Positions 1 to 6,517 of a DNA stretch of 12,784 nucleotides are shown here, one piece after another. Source of the DNA: Lactobacillus sp. UBA5804 (GTDB lineage Bacteria; Bacillota; Bacilli; Lactobacillales; Lactobacillaceae). Position 1 is the first letter of the stretch, and each line of letters starts with the position of its first letter. The DNA lies in contig DIDI01000009.1 in the NCBI GenBank assembly GCA_002418055.1, forward strand, positions 1 to 12,784, written 5' to 3'. Position numbers and translations under genes: made by a program. Below the pieces are notes generated by a model. That model was not told where the DNA came from, searched no databases, and saw only the letters and a program-made list of their open reading frames with translations.

Positions 1-1
1 T

Positions 2-33
2 GCTAAGAATGTTGATTTATCAACGTTTCTAGC
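2..33 (-). terminator. Possible ssrA terminator hairpin, cut by window edge
   Basis: An imperfect 32-nt palindrome lies 10 nt beyond the mature 3' end of tmRNA. The inner arms GTTGAT/ATCAAC and the outer arms GCTA/TAGC are perfect, with AA/TT pairs and two mismatches between them. Its position fits a tmRNA terminator, but any U-tract would fall left of base 1 and cannot be seen. On the plus strand no T-run follows the stem. Confidence 0.35.
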
Positions 34-43
34 GTGTATGTAA

Positions 44-405
44 TGGAGATGAGGGGAATTGAACCCCTGTCCAACCGCATTCCGTCACTAACCTCTACGA
101 TCATAGTTATATTACTTGAAAAGTTCACTCAATCACTACGCCATATAACAGGGCTAGCGCAATTGAGCTAACCTAATCAGGCTCTTTTCAACTATTTAGG
201 TGAGATAGTTAAACGTAACTTGCTAAAGTTGATACCTTAAACCAGACACAAGCAATCCAACTCAAGGCAACGCTAACTGACTAAGCAGCTAATGCGTAAG
301 AATTTTCTTTATTTGCAGTTATAAAACTGTGACGTTTTAACGTAGACGTGACCTACGAACCGCAATTAGTGCGAATCTACGCCTGTCGAATCCCAAAACA
401 TCCCC
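44..405 (-). ncRNA. ssrA: tmRNA (transfer-messenger RNA)
   Basis: This is a one-piece tmRNA of 362 nt. With SmpB it rescues ribosomes stalled on broken mRNAs and adds a degradation tag. The 5' end GGGGATG pairs with the 3' CATCTCC to form the seven-pair acceptor stem (one G-U), and it is followed by the conserved GGGATTCGACAGG block. The 3' end has a clear T arm, GGACAGGGGTTCAATTCCCC. The discriminator is A at base 44 and the next bases are TTA, so CCA is not encoded and must be added after transcription. The tag reading frame starts at GCA (316-314). A region of pseudoknot-like pairings lies between the tag and the T arm. The gene lies downstream of ackA on the same strand and has its own promoter. 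Confidence 0.97.
281..316 (-). other. tmRNA tag-peptide reading frame, ANKENSYALAA
   Basis: Within the tmRNA the frame GCA AAT AAA GAA AAT TCT TAC GCA TTA GCT GCT TAG encodes an 11-residue proteolysis tag, with GCA as resume codon. The ALAA end is the usual signal for ClpXP-type proteases, and the NSYALAA ending is of the kind found in lactobacilli, which supports the taxonomic call. Confidence 0.93.
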
Positions 406-422
406 AATTGGGGTACGCTGTT

Positions 423-431
423 AGTATAACA
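423..431 (-). promoter_or_regulatory. ssrA promoter (extended -10)
   Basis: TGTTATACT on the minus strand is an extended -10 element (TG, one base, TATACT) ending 17 nt before the mature tmRNA 5' end, so transcription would start near base 416 and RNase P would trim to 405. No good -35 hexamer is seen at 16-18 nt spacing, which extended -10 promoters tolerate. Confidence 0.6.
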
Positions 432-440
432 GATTCGACT

Positions 441-460
441 TGAAAAGGCGATTAATCGCT
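441..460 (-). terminator. Weak hairpin after ackA
   Basis: Four bases after the ackA stop (a few nt inside the gap) lies the perfect palindrome GCGATTAATCGC followed by CTTTTC. The stem is only 4-5 bp and the T-run is short, so termination may be partial. It sits just upstream of the ssrA promoter. Confidence 0.35.
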
Positions 461-1642
461 CTATAGCTTAGCTAAACGGATGACGTCACGTGCAATCATT
501 AATTCTTCGTTCGTTGCCACTGTTAAAGCCTTAATCTTAGAATCTGGCTTCGAAATAAACTTCGTGCCATTAGTTTGATTAGCAGTCTCATCTGGTTCCA
601 GACCCAAGAACTTCAACGCATTCATAACCGTCAAACGAATGCCTTGGTCATTTTCACCAATACCGGCAGTGAAGACCACCGCATCACAACCACCCATTTC
701 AGTGATATAACCACCGACATAACGGACAATCCGGTTAACAAAGATTTGACGTGCCAACATAGCATGTTTATCTGGGTTGTTTTCTAAGTCACGCATATCT
801 GAAGAAATACCGGAAATACCAAGTAAGCCAGATTTATGATTCAAAACATCAATCATTTCTGGCATTGAGAGGTTTTCTTTTTCCATCATAAAACCGACCG
901 CTGAAGCGTCAATATCACCTGAACGTGTACCCATGGTGATTCCTGCTAATGGACTGAAGCCCATTGAAGTATCAAATGACTTACCGTCTTTAACAGCCGT
1001 GATTGAGGCGCCTGAACCTAAGTGACAGACGACCAATTTCAAATCGGCCAAATTGCGATGCATCATCTGAGCAACATGATTGGCCACGTAACGAACTGAA
1101 GTCCCATGAGCACCATACTTACGTACGCCGTACTTATCATAGTATTCATGCGGAATGGAATACATGTAATGAACTGGATCTAAAGTCTGATGGAAAGAAG
1201 TATCGAAGACACCCACTTGTGGGACACCTGGTAACAACTTCATGAAGGCTTGGATGCCCTTCCCTTCGGCAGGGTTGTGTAATGGTGCATATTCGGTCAA
1301 ATCAAAAATCTTTTTTAAGTTGCTCTCGTCAATAATCGCTGAGTCTTTAAAAAGTTCACCACCGGCTACAATCCGGTGACCAATACCGACAATTTCGGTC
1401 AGCGCTTGAATGACTTGATATTTCTTTAAGTCATCTAGTAATAACTGAACTGCAGTTTCCTGATCTGGTATTGCAACCTTAGTGACATGCTTTTCGCCAT
1501 TTGCTAACTTAATTTCAAATGATGAACCCGCAATTCCGATCCGGTCTGCTATTCCACTCGCAACTACATTTTCTTCTGGTAATTGAAACAACTTATATTT
1601 AAATGATGAGCTACCAGAATTAATAGCTAATACTTTGCCCAT
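461..1642 (-). CDS. ackA: Acetate kinase
   Basis: This 393-aa cytosolic enzyme interconverts acetyl phosphate plus ADP with acetate plus ATP, the ATP-yielding last step of acetate formation. The length is typical. Family signatures are all present: the N-terminal phosphate loop NSGSSS (8-13), GHRIVAGG with Arg90, FDTSFH with catalytic Asp147, HLGSGAS with His207, GTRSGD with Arg240, FTAGIGEN and a C-terminal Glu in TNEEL (about 379-380). The ATG start is preceded by GGAGGG at 11 nt. It lies 42 bp downstream of ytxK, the same order as in Bacillus, and it may be expressed both from the ytxK promoter and from an extended -10 element inside the end of ytxK. The hairpin at 1661-1695 would sit at the mRNA 5' end. 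I see no catabolite (cre) box near the start. Confidence 0.98.
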   Translation of the reverse strand: MGKVLAINSGSSSFKYKLFQLPEENVVASGIADRIGIAGSSFEIKLANGEKHVTKVAIPDQETAVQLLLDDLKKYQVIQALTEIVGIGHRIVAGGELFKDSAIIDESNLKKIFDLTEYAPLHNPAEGKGIQAFMKLLPGVPQVGVFDTSFHQTLDPVHYMYSIPHEYYDKYGVRKYGAHGTSVRYVANHVAQMMHRNLADLKLVVCHLGSGASITAVKDGKSFDTSMGFSPLAGITMGTRSGDIDASAVGFMMEKENLSMPEMIDVLNHKSGLLGISGISSDMRDLENNPDKHAMLARQIFVNRIVRYVGGYITEMGGCDAVVFTAGIGENDQGIRLTVMNALKFLGLEPDETANQTNGTKFISKPDSKIKALTVATNEELMIARDVIRLAKL

Positions 1643-1660
1643 AAATAGATTTTCCCTCCG

Positions 1661-1695
1661 ACTATCTTTTCGTTATTTCACAAACTAACGATAGT
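1661..1695 (-). promoter_or_regulatory. Hairpin at predicted 5' end of ackA mRNA
   Basis: On the plus strand ACTAT, then CTTTT, then CGTTA is matched by TAACGATAGT after a 10-nt loop. On the minus-strand RNA this gives two stacked 5-bp helices with a 5-nt bulge. The stem contains the ytxK stop codon and ends just before the ackA ribosome binding site. No U-tract follows, so it is not a terminator. Confidence 0.45.
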
Positions 1696-2686
1696 TCTTA
1701 GTATACCACTCGTGTAATTCAACATTAAGCTTGATAATGGCATTTTCATTTTTTAGCGATGCAATCTTAGTGAGTAAAACCTCACTAGAACGGGCATTAT
1801 TGCCATGATTTTGGAAAACCAGAATTTCTTTTTGGTTAAATTTATTTTTAAATAAGTCGTCAGGGAGCTCAATTAAAGCCTTAATAAAGATCTTTTTGGA
1901 TAGCCATGACATGAAATCTTGTGAATTTCTACCAGTAATCATATCCTTAGGAACTAACAAAAAGCCCCAGCCAGCTGGTTGTAAATTCTTAATAATTTGT
2001 TCCGTTAATAAATAATGGGCTAACGAATGTCCTTTTGAAGCTTTAGTCGCAAAATTAGCGGCATTCTCATCAATCGGATAATAGCCGATTGGTAAATCGC
2101 TGACCACTGCTGCTGGTGCGTCAGTCATCCACGGCGTTAACGCATCTTGGCAATACAACTCAACGGGCAATTGTTGCAAGTGAGCGGCTACATCTGCCAA
2201 ATTAAGCATCTTTTCGTCATTATCAATCCCAACCAGCTTAAATTCATTCTTAGAATGGTTGGCAGTGGCTAATTGACTCACCACGGAGAAGAGTAAATTA
2301 CCAGTACCGATCGCAGGATCAACAATTGTTTGCGGTGTTTTAGGTAGCAAGACATTCATGATTAGCGCCATTACGGTGGCAATTGCCGGTGGCGTTGGCA
2401 TCTGATTAGCGTCCAGGCCGTCTTCATTAACCGCCTTTAAACTCAGTAACGTAAACCCTTTAACTTTTCTTCCCATACGCCAATGATCATAATCAAGTGC
2501 TTGATAAAGTTGGCTCAATTTAGTCACCGTGGCCTGATCGGGTGCACCCAAATCTACTTTAATTCGATTAGTCTCCAAATTATCAAAAGTTTCAGTTAAC
2601 GCTTCGCTAAACGAAACATTCAATGCTGTTTGTAAGATAGTAACCGCCTGTAACAGTTGATTAAAATCTTTTTCAATATTTTCCAT
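1685..2686 (-). CDS. ytxK: YtxK-like class I SAM-dependent (N6-adenine type) methyltransferase
   Basis: A 333-aa Rossmann-fold methyltransferase related to the HsdM/N6-adenine DNA methylase group. The substrate is unknown. An N-terminal helical part of about 100 residues precedes the SAM-binding motif I VDPAIGTG (122-129), the acidic residue after strand 2 in VGIDND (about 155), and the motif IV region SDLPIGYYP (196-204), a variant of the NPPY/DPPF catalytic motif. The C-terminal part (FLLVPKDM, ALIELPDDLF) resembles HsdM-type enzymes. I start it at ATG 2686, with AGAAGGGTG about 9 nt upstream. An in-frame ATG at 2716 has no ribosome binding site and lies upstream of the predicted transcription start. 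It follows comGG and precedes ackA, a common Firmicutes order. There is no restriction partner nearby, so I do not call it a restriction-modification enzyme. Confidence 0.85.
   Translation of the reverse strand: MENIEKDFNQLLQAVTILQTALNVSFSEALTETFDNLETNRIKVDLGAPDQATVTKLSQLYQALDYDHWRMGRKVKGFTLLSLKAVNEDGLDANQMPTPPAIATVMALIMNVLLPKTPQTIVDPAIGTGNLLFSVVSQLATANHSKNEFKLVGIDNDEKMLNLADVAAHLQQLPVELYCQDALTPWMTDAPAAVVSDLPIGYYPIDENAANFATKASKGHSLAHYLLTEQIIKNLQPAGWGFLLVPKDMITGRNSQDFMSWLSKKIFIKALIELPDDLFKNKFNQKEILVFQNHGNNARSSEVLLTKIASLKNENAIIKLNVELHEWYTKNYR
1700..1708 (-). promoter_or_regulatory. Candidate ackA promoter (extended -10)
   Basis: TGGTATACT, an extended -10 element, lies within the last codons of ytxK. 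The hexamer TTAATG is 17 nt upstream and is a poor -35. Predicted transcription start is about 1692-1695, giving a leader of about 50 nt. Codons for Trp-Tyr-Thr also produce this string, so chance is possible. Confidence 0.45.
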
Positions 2687-2716
2687 GTCACTAATCACCC
2701 TTCTGTTTATATTCAT

Positions 2717-2745
2717 ATTTTAGAGAAAGGCCCAGTTGCATGCAA
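2717..2745 (-). promoter_or_regulatory. ytxK(-ackA) promoter
   Basis: TTGCAT (2745-2740), a 17-nt spacer and TAAAAT (2722-2717) form a good sigma-A promoter on the minus strand, between comGG and ytxK. Transcription would start near 2710 and leave a leader of about 24 nt with the ribosome binding site. This would let ytxK and ackA be expressed outside competence. Confidence 0.6.
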
Positions 2746-2751
2746 GTTATC

Positions 2752-2892
2752 TCAATGGGTCACAAAATATTTTATGAGTAATTGGTTATTTTCCATCCCT
2801 TGCTCATAAGTTTGCTGATAATAACTTAAAAGCAAGAGCAACGTTGTTAAGATTAACAAACTCGTTACCATGGCACTTCCGCGTAATTTCAT
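2752..2892 (-). CDS. comGG: ComGG-like minor pilin, very short
   Basis: The 46-aa product occupies the comGG position, one base after the comGF stop, with a strong AAGGAG 7 nt before ATG 2892. Its start MKLRG then SAMVTS and a 15-residue hydrophobic stretch looks like a GspK/ComGG-type prepilin: a short basic leader, Gly5 before the cleavage point, and no Glu at +5, as in ComGG of Bacillus. It then ends after about 20 polar residues. ComGG is usually about 100-125 aa, so nearly the whole globular domain is missing. Only 65 bp separate the stop from ytxK and no remnant domain is visible there in another frame. It could be a lineage-specific short form or a decayed gene. A longer in-frame start at 2946 overlaps comGF and lacks a ribosome binding site. 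Confidence 0.7.
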   Translation of the reverse strand: MKLRGSAMVTSLLILTTLLLLLSYYQQTYEQGMENNQLLIKYFVTH

Positions 2893-2893
2893 G

Positions 2894-3409
2894 TTATGGC
2901 TCCTTGCGCTCTGGAAACGAAAAAAACAGCTCTGACGTGCGACCATCTGTTTCAGTCAGTGTAATCAAAATATACTGCTTCGTCGTCTTAAAACGGGCTT
3001 GGCTCACCCCTAGTAATAATGGCATATAACCACCATCCGATAAAGTTGTCATCCGCAGTGTTCGTTTCACCAATTCCAACTTAAATTTTTGTTGTTTAAC
3101 ATGGTCCTGGTTGTCGTAATACTTCCGGAAAAAAACCGCATGCTGCGTATCCGCATCCTCTGGACAGGTATATCGTTCCAAAGTATCACGCTGAGTTAAA
3201 TATCGTTCAAATTGCACCTGCGCAAAGGCGACCGCATTTATCCGGTGATGCAGCCGATTAACCGTTCGTAAAGTCATTAAGCTATGGGTAAAAATATTTA
3301 AGACCATCACTGTGACCACTAAGGCCATCATGGTTTCCACCAATGTAAAGCCATTATTCTTTGACTTGATAATGCTTGCCAGTCGCAATTTCAACCACCT
3401 CATTTTCAT
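2894..3409 (-). CDS. comGF: Competence type IV pilus minor pilin ComGF
   Basis: A 171-aa minor pilin of the competence pseudopilus. The prepilin signal is clear: a basic leader ending KNNG20, then FTLVE with Glu at +5, and a hydrophobic helix to about residue 45. The remainder is a soluble beta-rich domain ending in LFFSFPERKEP, and ComGF family proteins have a similar layout. The gene overlaps comGE by 56 nt. ATG 3409 has no clear ribosome binding site. TTG at 3388, with AGGTGG 6 nt upstream, would give a 13-residue leader and is a real alternative. ComGF, ComGE and ComGG are thought to form the tip complex with ComGD. Confidence 0.85.
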   Translation of the reverse strand: MKMRWLKLRLASIIKSKNNGFTLVETMMALVVTVMVLNIFTHSLMTLRTVNRLHHRINAVAFAQVQFERYLTQRDTLERYTCPEDADTQHAVFFRKYYDNQDHVKQQKFKLELVKRTLRMTTLSDGGYMPLLLGVSQARFKTTKQYILITLTETDGRTSELFFSFPERKEP

Positions 3410-3632
3410 GCCCGAGTCGATAAGAGTGATCGTGAATCATCACTTGTTTGAGTGCGCCATTCTGTAGCAAATACCAAGCATCAGCCCGATCTGAACGCAG
3501 TTCTTGTCGTTGTTCGAATTGCCGTCCCGGAATAATCACCGTTGCCAATAGTGAAACTGAAATCACAGCAATGGCTAATCCCACCATGCTCTCAGCTAAG
3601 ATAAAACCTGACCAATTAGCGCGTTGTCTCAT
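3354..3632 (-). CDS. comGE: Competence type IV pilus minor pilin ComGE
   Basis: A 92-aa small minor pilin. The leader MRQRANWSG is followed by FILAE (cleavage after Gly9, Glu at +5) and a hydrophobic helix to about residue 32, then a short polar domain. Length and position between comGD and comGF support ComGE. ATG 3632 overlaps the comGD end by 17 nt, with GGAAGG about 10 nt upstream, so translation is probably coupled. Confidence 0.85.
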   Translation of the reverse strand: MRQRANWSGFILAESMVGLAIAVISVSLLATVIIPGRQFEQRQELRSDRADAWYLLQNGALKQVMIHDHSYRLGHENEVVEIATGKHYQVKE

Positions 3633-4050
3633 CTAGACTAATCCTTCCCCAGTTCATTTGAATATTATAGGTTATCGGTGAAAAGTGCTTATGAATAAAC
3701 GTAATGGCTCCTGGTGCCACATACCCGGATGAAGTAATGACTAAGGTGCCGTGCTGATGCGTACTAAATTCAACCCGAGTTTTAGGATCAATCTTAATTT
3801 GACGATGATAGTCAATTCCTCGCACCTGAATAGCTCCAGTTAGAGGTGTTATCACCACTGCATGCTGATTAATTGTCGCTACCCGCATCGCTTGCTCAAC
3901 CGCCATCACGACCGTTTTAGCACTATTCGTAAACGCCAGTCGCTCTTGATAGTAACTCAGTGTCATCGTTCCTAGTGTAAGTACTAGGGCGGTGATGACT
4001 AAACTAATCATCGTTTCCAGTAACGTAAAGGCGCTGACCTGCCGCTTCAA
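3616..4050 (-). CDS. comGD: Competence type IV pilus minor pilin ComGD
   Basis: A 144-aa minor pilin with N-terminal MKRQVSA, then FTLLE, and a long hydrophobic helix (about 8-30), followed by a GspH/FimT-like beta domain (TRVEFSTHQHGTLVITSSG). The residue before the cleavage point is Ala7 rather than the usual Gly, which prepilin peptidases tolerate less often. The start codon is TTG at 4050, supported by a very strong site, GGAGGTGATT, 5-9 nt upstream that is encoded by the last codons of comGC (Gly-Gly-Asp-stop). The gene starts 2 nt after the comGC stop. No ATG in a sensible place competes. Confidence 0.88.
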   Translation of the reverse strand: MKRQVSAFTLLETMISLVITALVLTLGTMTLSYYQERLAFTNSAKTVVMAVEQAMRVATINQHAVVITPLTGAIQVRGIDYHRQIKIDPKTRVEFSTHQHGTLVITSSGYVAPGAITFIHKHFSPITYNIQMNWGRISLDETTR

Positions 4051-4052
4051 AT

Positions 4053-4442
4053 TTAATCACCTCCAGTTGCTTTTCCAGGACCACCAGTGACTGTCCAAAC
4101 GGCTTGATTGGTACTATTATTCACTGCAATCCGGTAACCGCTACGTTGGGCATGCTCGACTTGTTTTTTCGTTAAAAATCCAGCTGATGCTAAATTATCG
4201 AAAGTCGGCTCCTTGCTTCCAGCATCAACATACAAATCGACTTGTGTCTGTAAAGTTATTTTAAATGATTCCTCAGAAACGGTTTGCGCCCGCTGTTTTT
4301 GTGCCACGAGATTCGGTGCAATCAGCAGCACTAGCATAACAATAATAGCAATCACCACAATCATTTCAATCAAGGTGAAGCCAGCTTGACGCCGGCCTTT
4401 TTTCATTAGGTTAACGAGATAATGCTTAACAGTTGTCTTCAT
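4053..4442 (-). CDS. comGC: Competence type IV pilus major pilin ComGC
   Basis: This 129-aa protein is the main subunit of the DNA-uptake pilus. The leader is basic (KKGRRQAG21), the cleavage site is followed by FTLIEMIVVIAII with Glu at +5, and the membrane helix runs to about residue 44. The pilin domain has the typical ComGC pattern AQTVSEESFKITLQTQVDLY, then the FDNLASAGFLTKKQ segment. ATG 4442 follows the comGB stop by 8 nt with GAGG 6 nt before it. A second ATG at 4406 would shorten the leader to 9 residues but lacks a ribosome binding site. A prepilin peptidase (ComC) is needed for maturation and is not in this window. Confidence 0.93.
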   Translation of the reverse strand: MKTTVKHYLVNLMKKGRRQAGFTLIEMIVVIAIIVMLVLLIAPNLVAQKQRAQTVSEESFKITLQTQVDLYVDAGSKEPTFDNLASAGFLTKKQVEHAQRSGYRIAVNNSTNQAVWTVTGGPGKATGGD

Positions 4443-4450
4443 ATTTTTCC

Positions 4451-5455
4451 TCACAGTTGTTGCATCATGCCATAAATGGGCAAAAGTAATTTTAAATATA
4501 ATCCTAAAATGGAAATACCAATTAAAACAAAGCAAATGGGCTGAATATTGACCACCATGACTTCAATTCGTTGGGTTAATTCCAAAAATAACGTACGACC
4601 CAATAACAGGCAGCCTTGGCTCAGTTCAGTGCGATTAGCACCAGTTTTAATCAGTAATACAAGCTGGTTAGGTAGAAATGGCTCCTCACGAATTAGCCTG
4701 TCCAGCTGCTGACCGCGTTGTAATCGCCGCTGCATTTGGACACCCAAAATTTGTTGTAAACTTCCCGGTGTTTGATGACTGGCATATTCGCAAATTTTAC
4801 TCAGGCTAAAGCCGCTTGCTAACATTAACCCTAAGTCATAAACCACTAAATAATGAATATAGAGGCGAATTACCGGGCCAATCACGGGCATCCGACTTAA
4901 TTTCACCAATGATTGATGATTCTGCTGGTTGATGAGATAAAACCAGCGCAAACCGACGCCCGCCACCCCAGCCACTAGGATTGCTAGCCCCAGTAAGACC
5001 CAATCGCCAAAGTGTTCTTCATGATTAACTAATTGACTGGATAACAAGTTTTGCATTAAGAGGAGCAATGTCACCATCATTATGACCAAGACCAAGGGAT
5101 AAGCCAGTTGGGCTCCCAACTTACGTAGCTGCGCATTTTTTAATTGGGTTAATTGGGTTAGCTGCTCCAGAGATTCTACTAAGTTGCCTTGCTCTAGGGC
5201 AATCACCAATTGGGTAACGACTGTTTTAGAAAATCCTAACGCTAACATCACCTGTGCTAATGGCTCACCACGAGTCATTTTAGTCACAACCGATGTCATT
5301 AGTACCTGCTGTCTGGGCCACAAAACGGGTAGTAATGTCACACTAGCTTGCAGTGAAAAGCCATTTTTTAAACTATGTGCTAGATAAGATAACATCAAGA
5401 GCTGATCTTTACGGTTTAATTTAGCCGTTCTGGAAGGTCTCATAAGTGGTTTCAT
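4451..5455 (-). CDS. comGB: Competence type IV pilus platform protein ComGB
   Basis: A 334-aa inner-membrane platform protein of the GspF/T2SF family, on which the pilus is assembled by the ATPase ComGA. Two T2SF-like halves can be seen, beginning with LSYLAHSLKNGFSLQASVTLL and YDLGLMLASGFSLSKICEYA, each followed by a GxxL-rich repeat. Hydrophobic segments lie at about 119-140, 152-172 and 303-330. ATG 5455 has AGAGGG 8 nt upstream. It overlaps the comGA end by 35 nt. A short tandem repeat encodes Gln-Leu-Thr repeats near residue 100. Confidence 0.92.
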   Translation of the reverse strand: MKPLMRPSRTAKLNRKDQLLMLSYLAHSLKNGFSLQASVTLLPVLWPRQQVLMTSVVTKMTRGEPLAQVMLALGFSKTVVTQLVIALEQGNLVESLEQLTQLTQLKNAQLRKLGAQLAYPLVLVIMMVTLLLLMQNLLSSQLVNHEEHFGDWVLLGLAILVAGVAGVGLRWFYLINQQNHQSLVKLSRMPVIGPVIRLYIHYLVVYDLGLMLASGFSLSKICEYASHQTPGSLQQILGVQMQRRLQRGQQLDRLIREEPFLPNQLVLLIKTGANRTELSQGCLLLGRTLFLELTQRIEVMVVNIQPICFVLIGISILGLYLKLLLPIYGMMQQL

Positions 5456-6395
5456 CAATCATTCCCTCTTGAAATAAGTCATGTAGTTTGGTTTGCCAAG
5501 CCACAAAGGCTTGGGCTTGGGGATGCTGTAAGGCTGGAATCAGCCTTGCTGGTCCAGCAATATCTAGCAGACAGGCAATCCCCTGCGCACTCGGCAGTAA
5601 GCGCTGATAAGAGATAGCCGTTAAACAGTTACGCAAATCTGGCTGGGAAATCCCTAATCCGGCTAACCGAGCAATGGTCTGAAAAGTTGATTTTGCGTGC
5701 ACCGTTGCTAATACCAAATGCCCACTTAAAGCTGCATCAACTGCCAGCCTAGCAGTACCAGGATCACGAATTTCACCAATGATTAAGACATCTGGCCGGT
5801 GTCTTAGAGCTGCCTTTAACAAGGCTTCATAGGCCATTTCGGCACGATCATTAACCTGCACTTGCAAAAAATTGGTTTCATTAATTTCAACCGGATCTTC
5901 AATACTCATCACTAACTTATCCTGACCAATGTGCTTAGCCAGACCGTACATCGTGGTCGTTTTCCCCGATCCAGTGGGTCCACTTGTTAAAATAAGCCCT
6001 CTTCGAGGCGCTAAGGCACACAGCTCTTGAAATTGCTCAGGTAAAAAATAGCGACTCTCAGAGAGCCCATAAATAATCCGAATCACTAAAGATTCACGAT
6101 CTTGAAAATTACCAATACTGGATAATCGTAAAGCATACCTGGCATCTGCAATTTCATACTCACAAGCACCTACTTGTGGGCGCCGGTGCTCAGCAACATC
6201 CATTTGAGCCACATATTTCAGATGATTAATGAGTGCTTGTCCCTCCTGCTGAGTCATTAACTCGAGTACAACCAACTGTCGATCGTGACGCAGTTTAAAT
6301 TCGAATCCTGCTGGACTTGGCAAGATAAAAATATCACTGGCATGCACGGCAACAGCACGAGCAATTAAAGCCTGACTACTATCAACTACTTGCAT
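5421..6395 (-). CDS. comGA: Competence type IV pilus assembly ATPase ComGA
   Basis: A 324-aa GspE/PilB-type traffic ATPase that powers assembly of the DNA-uptake pilus at the inner face of the membrane. It shows Walker A GPTGSGKTT (139-147), the Asp box MSIEDPVE (163-170), Walker B DVLIIGEIRD (202-211) and the His box LSGHLVLATVHAK (223-235). The C-terminal zinc-binding cysteines of many GspE proteins are absent, as in other ComGA. I start it at ATG 6395 because AGGAAGG lies 9 nt upstream. An upstream in-frame ATG at 6434 has no suitable site. It is the first gene of the comG operon and is separated from yebC by a strong terminator. I could not identify a competence sigma-factor box or a ComK box with confidence. 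Confidence 0.95.
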   Translation of the reverse strand: MQVVDSSQALIARAVAVHASDIFILPSPAGFEFKLRHDRQLVVLELMTQQEGQALINHLKYVAQMDVAEHRRPQVGACEYEIADARYALRLSSIGNFQDRESLVIRIIYGLSESRYFLPEQFQELCALAPRRGLILTSGPTGSGKTTTMYGLAKHIGQDKLVMSIEDPVEINETNFLQVQVNDRAEMAYEALLKAALRHRPDVLIIGEIRDPGTARLAVDAALSGHLVLATVHAKSTFQTIARLAGLGISQPDLRNCLTAISYQRLLPSAQGIACLLDIAGPARLIPALQHPQAQAFVAWQTKLHDLFQEGMIDETTYETFQNG

Positions 6396-6403
6396 GTAAA
6401 CTT

Positions 6404-6443
6404 TCCTTCCTGTTAGTTCAAGGATGATGTCCATACCTAACAG
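6404..6443 (-). promoter_or_regulatory. Two alternative hairpins at the comGA ribosome binding site
   Basis: The leader contains CTGTTAG (6443-6437) and its exact complement CTAACAG (6416-6410), whose end touches the ribosome binding site AGGAAGG (6411-6405). A second pairing, TCCTT (6424-6420) with AAGGA (6408-6404), would cover that site and exclude the first hairpin. Both stems are short, 7 and 5 bp. Confidence 0.35.
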
Positions 6444-6468
6444 TACGCAGACCAGCTGAAAAAAGAGT

Positions 6469-6501
6469 AAAAAAAAAAGACTACCAACTAGTAGTCTTTT
6501 T
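6469..6501 (-). terminator. yebC terminator
   Basis: A perfect 11-bp stem, AAAAAGACTAC with GTAGTCTTTTT, a 6-nt loop and a run of ten T on the minus strand, starting 17 nt after the yebC stop. It isolates the comG operon from the genes upstream. The matching A-run on the other arm could let it work in both directions. Confidence 0.93.
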
Positions 6502-6517
6502 CCTTTATTGCCTGAAA

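Noticed and set aside
1685..2686. Restriction-modification system around the methyltransferase
   Set aside because: No endonuclease or specificity gene is next to it, and the comG-ytxK-ackA order is the normal housekeeping setting for YtxK.
2723..2757. Possible terminator after comGG
   Set aside because: CCCATTG/CAACTGGG can pair with a bulge, but the loop is long and the T-tract is interrupted. The same bases are better explained as the ytxK promoter.
2844..3029. Plus-strand ORFs opposite comGF, comGE, comGB, ackA, yebC and glmS
   Set aside because: They lie antisense to clear genes, have no ribosome binding sites or recognisable motifs, and look like shadows of the minus-strand codons.
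5141..5159. Tandem repeat of TAATTGGGT in comGB
   Set aside because: Only about two copies, in frame, encoding repeated Gln-Leu-Thr; it looks like minor local duplication with no further signal.
6396..6468. Competence sigma-factor or ComK box before comGA
   Set aside because: I found no CGAATA-type box and no AAAA-N5-TTTT pair. The T-rich stretch belongs to the yebC terminator.
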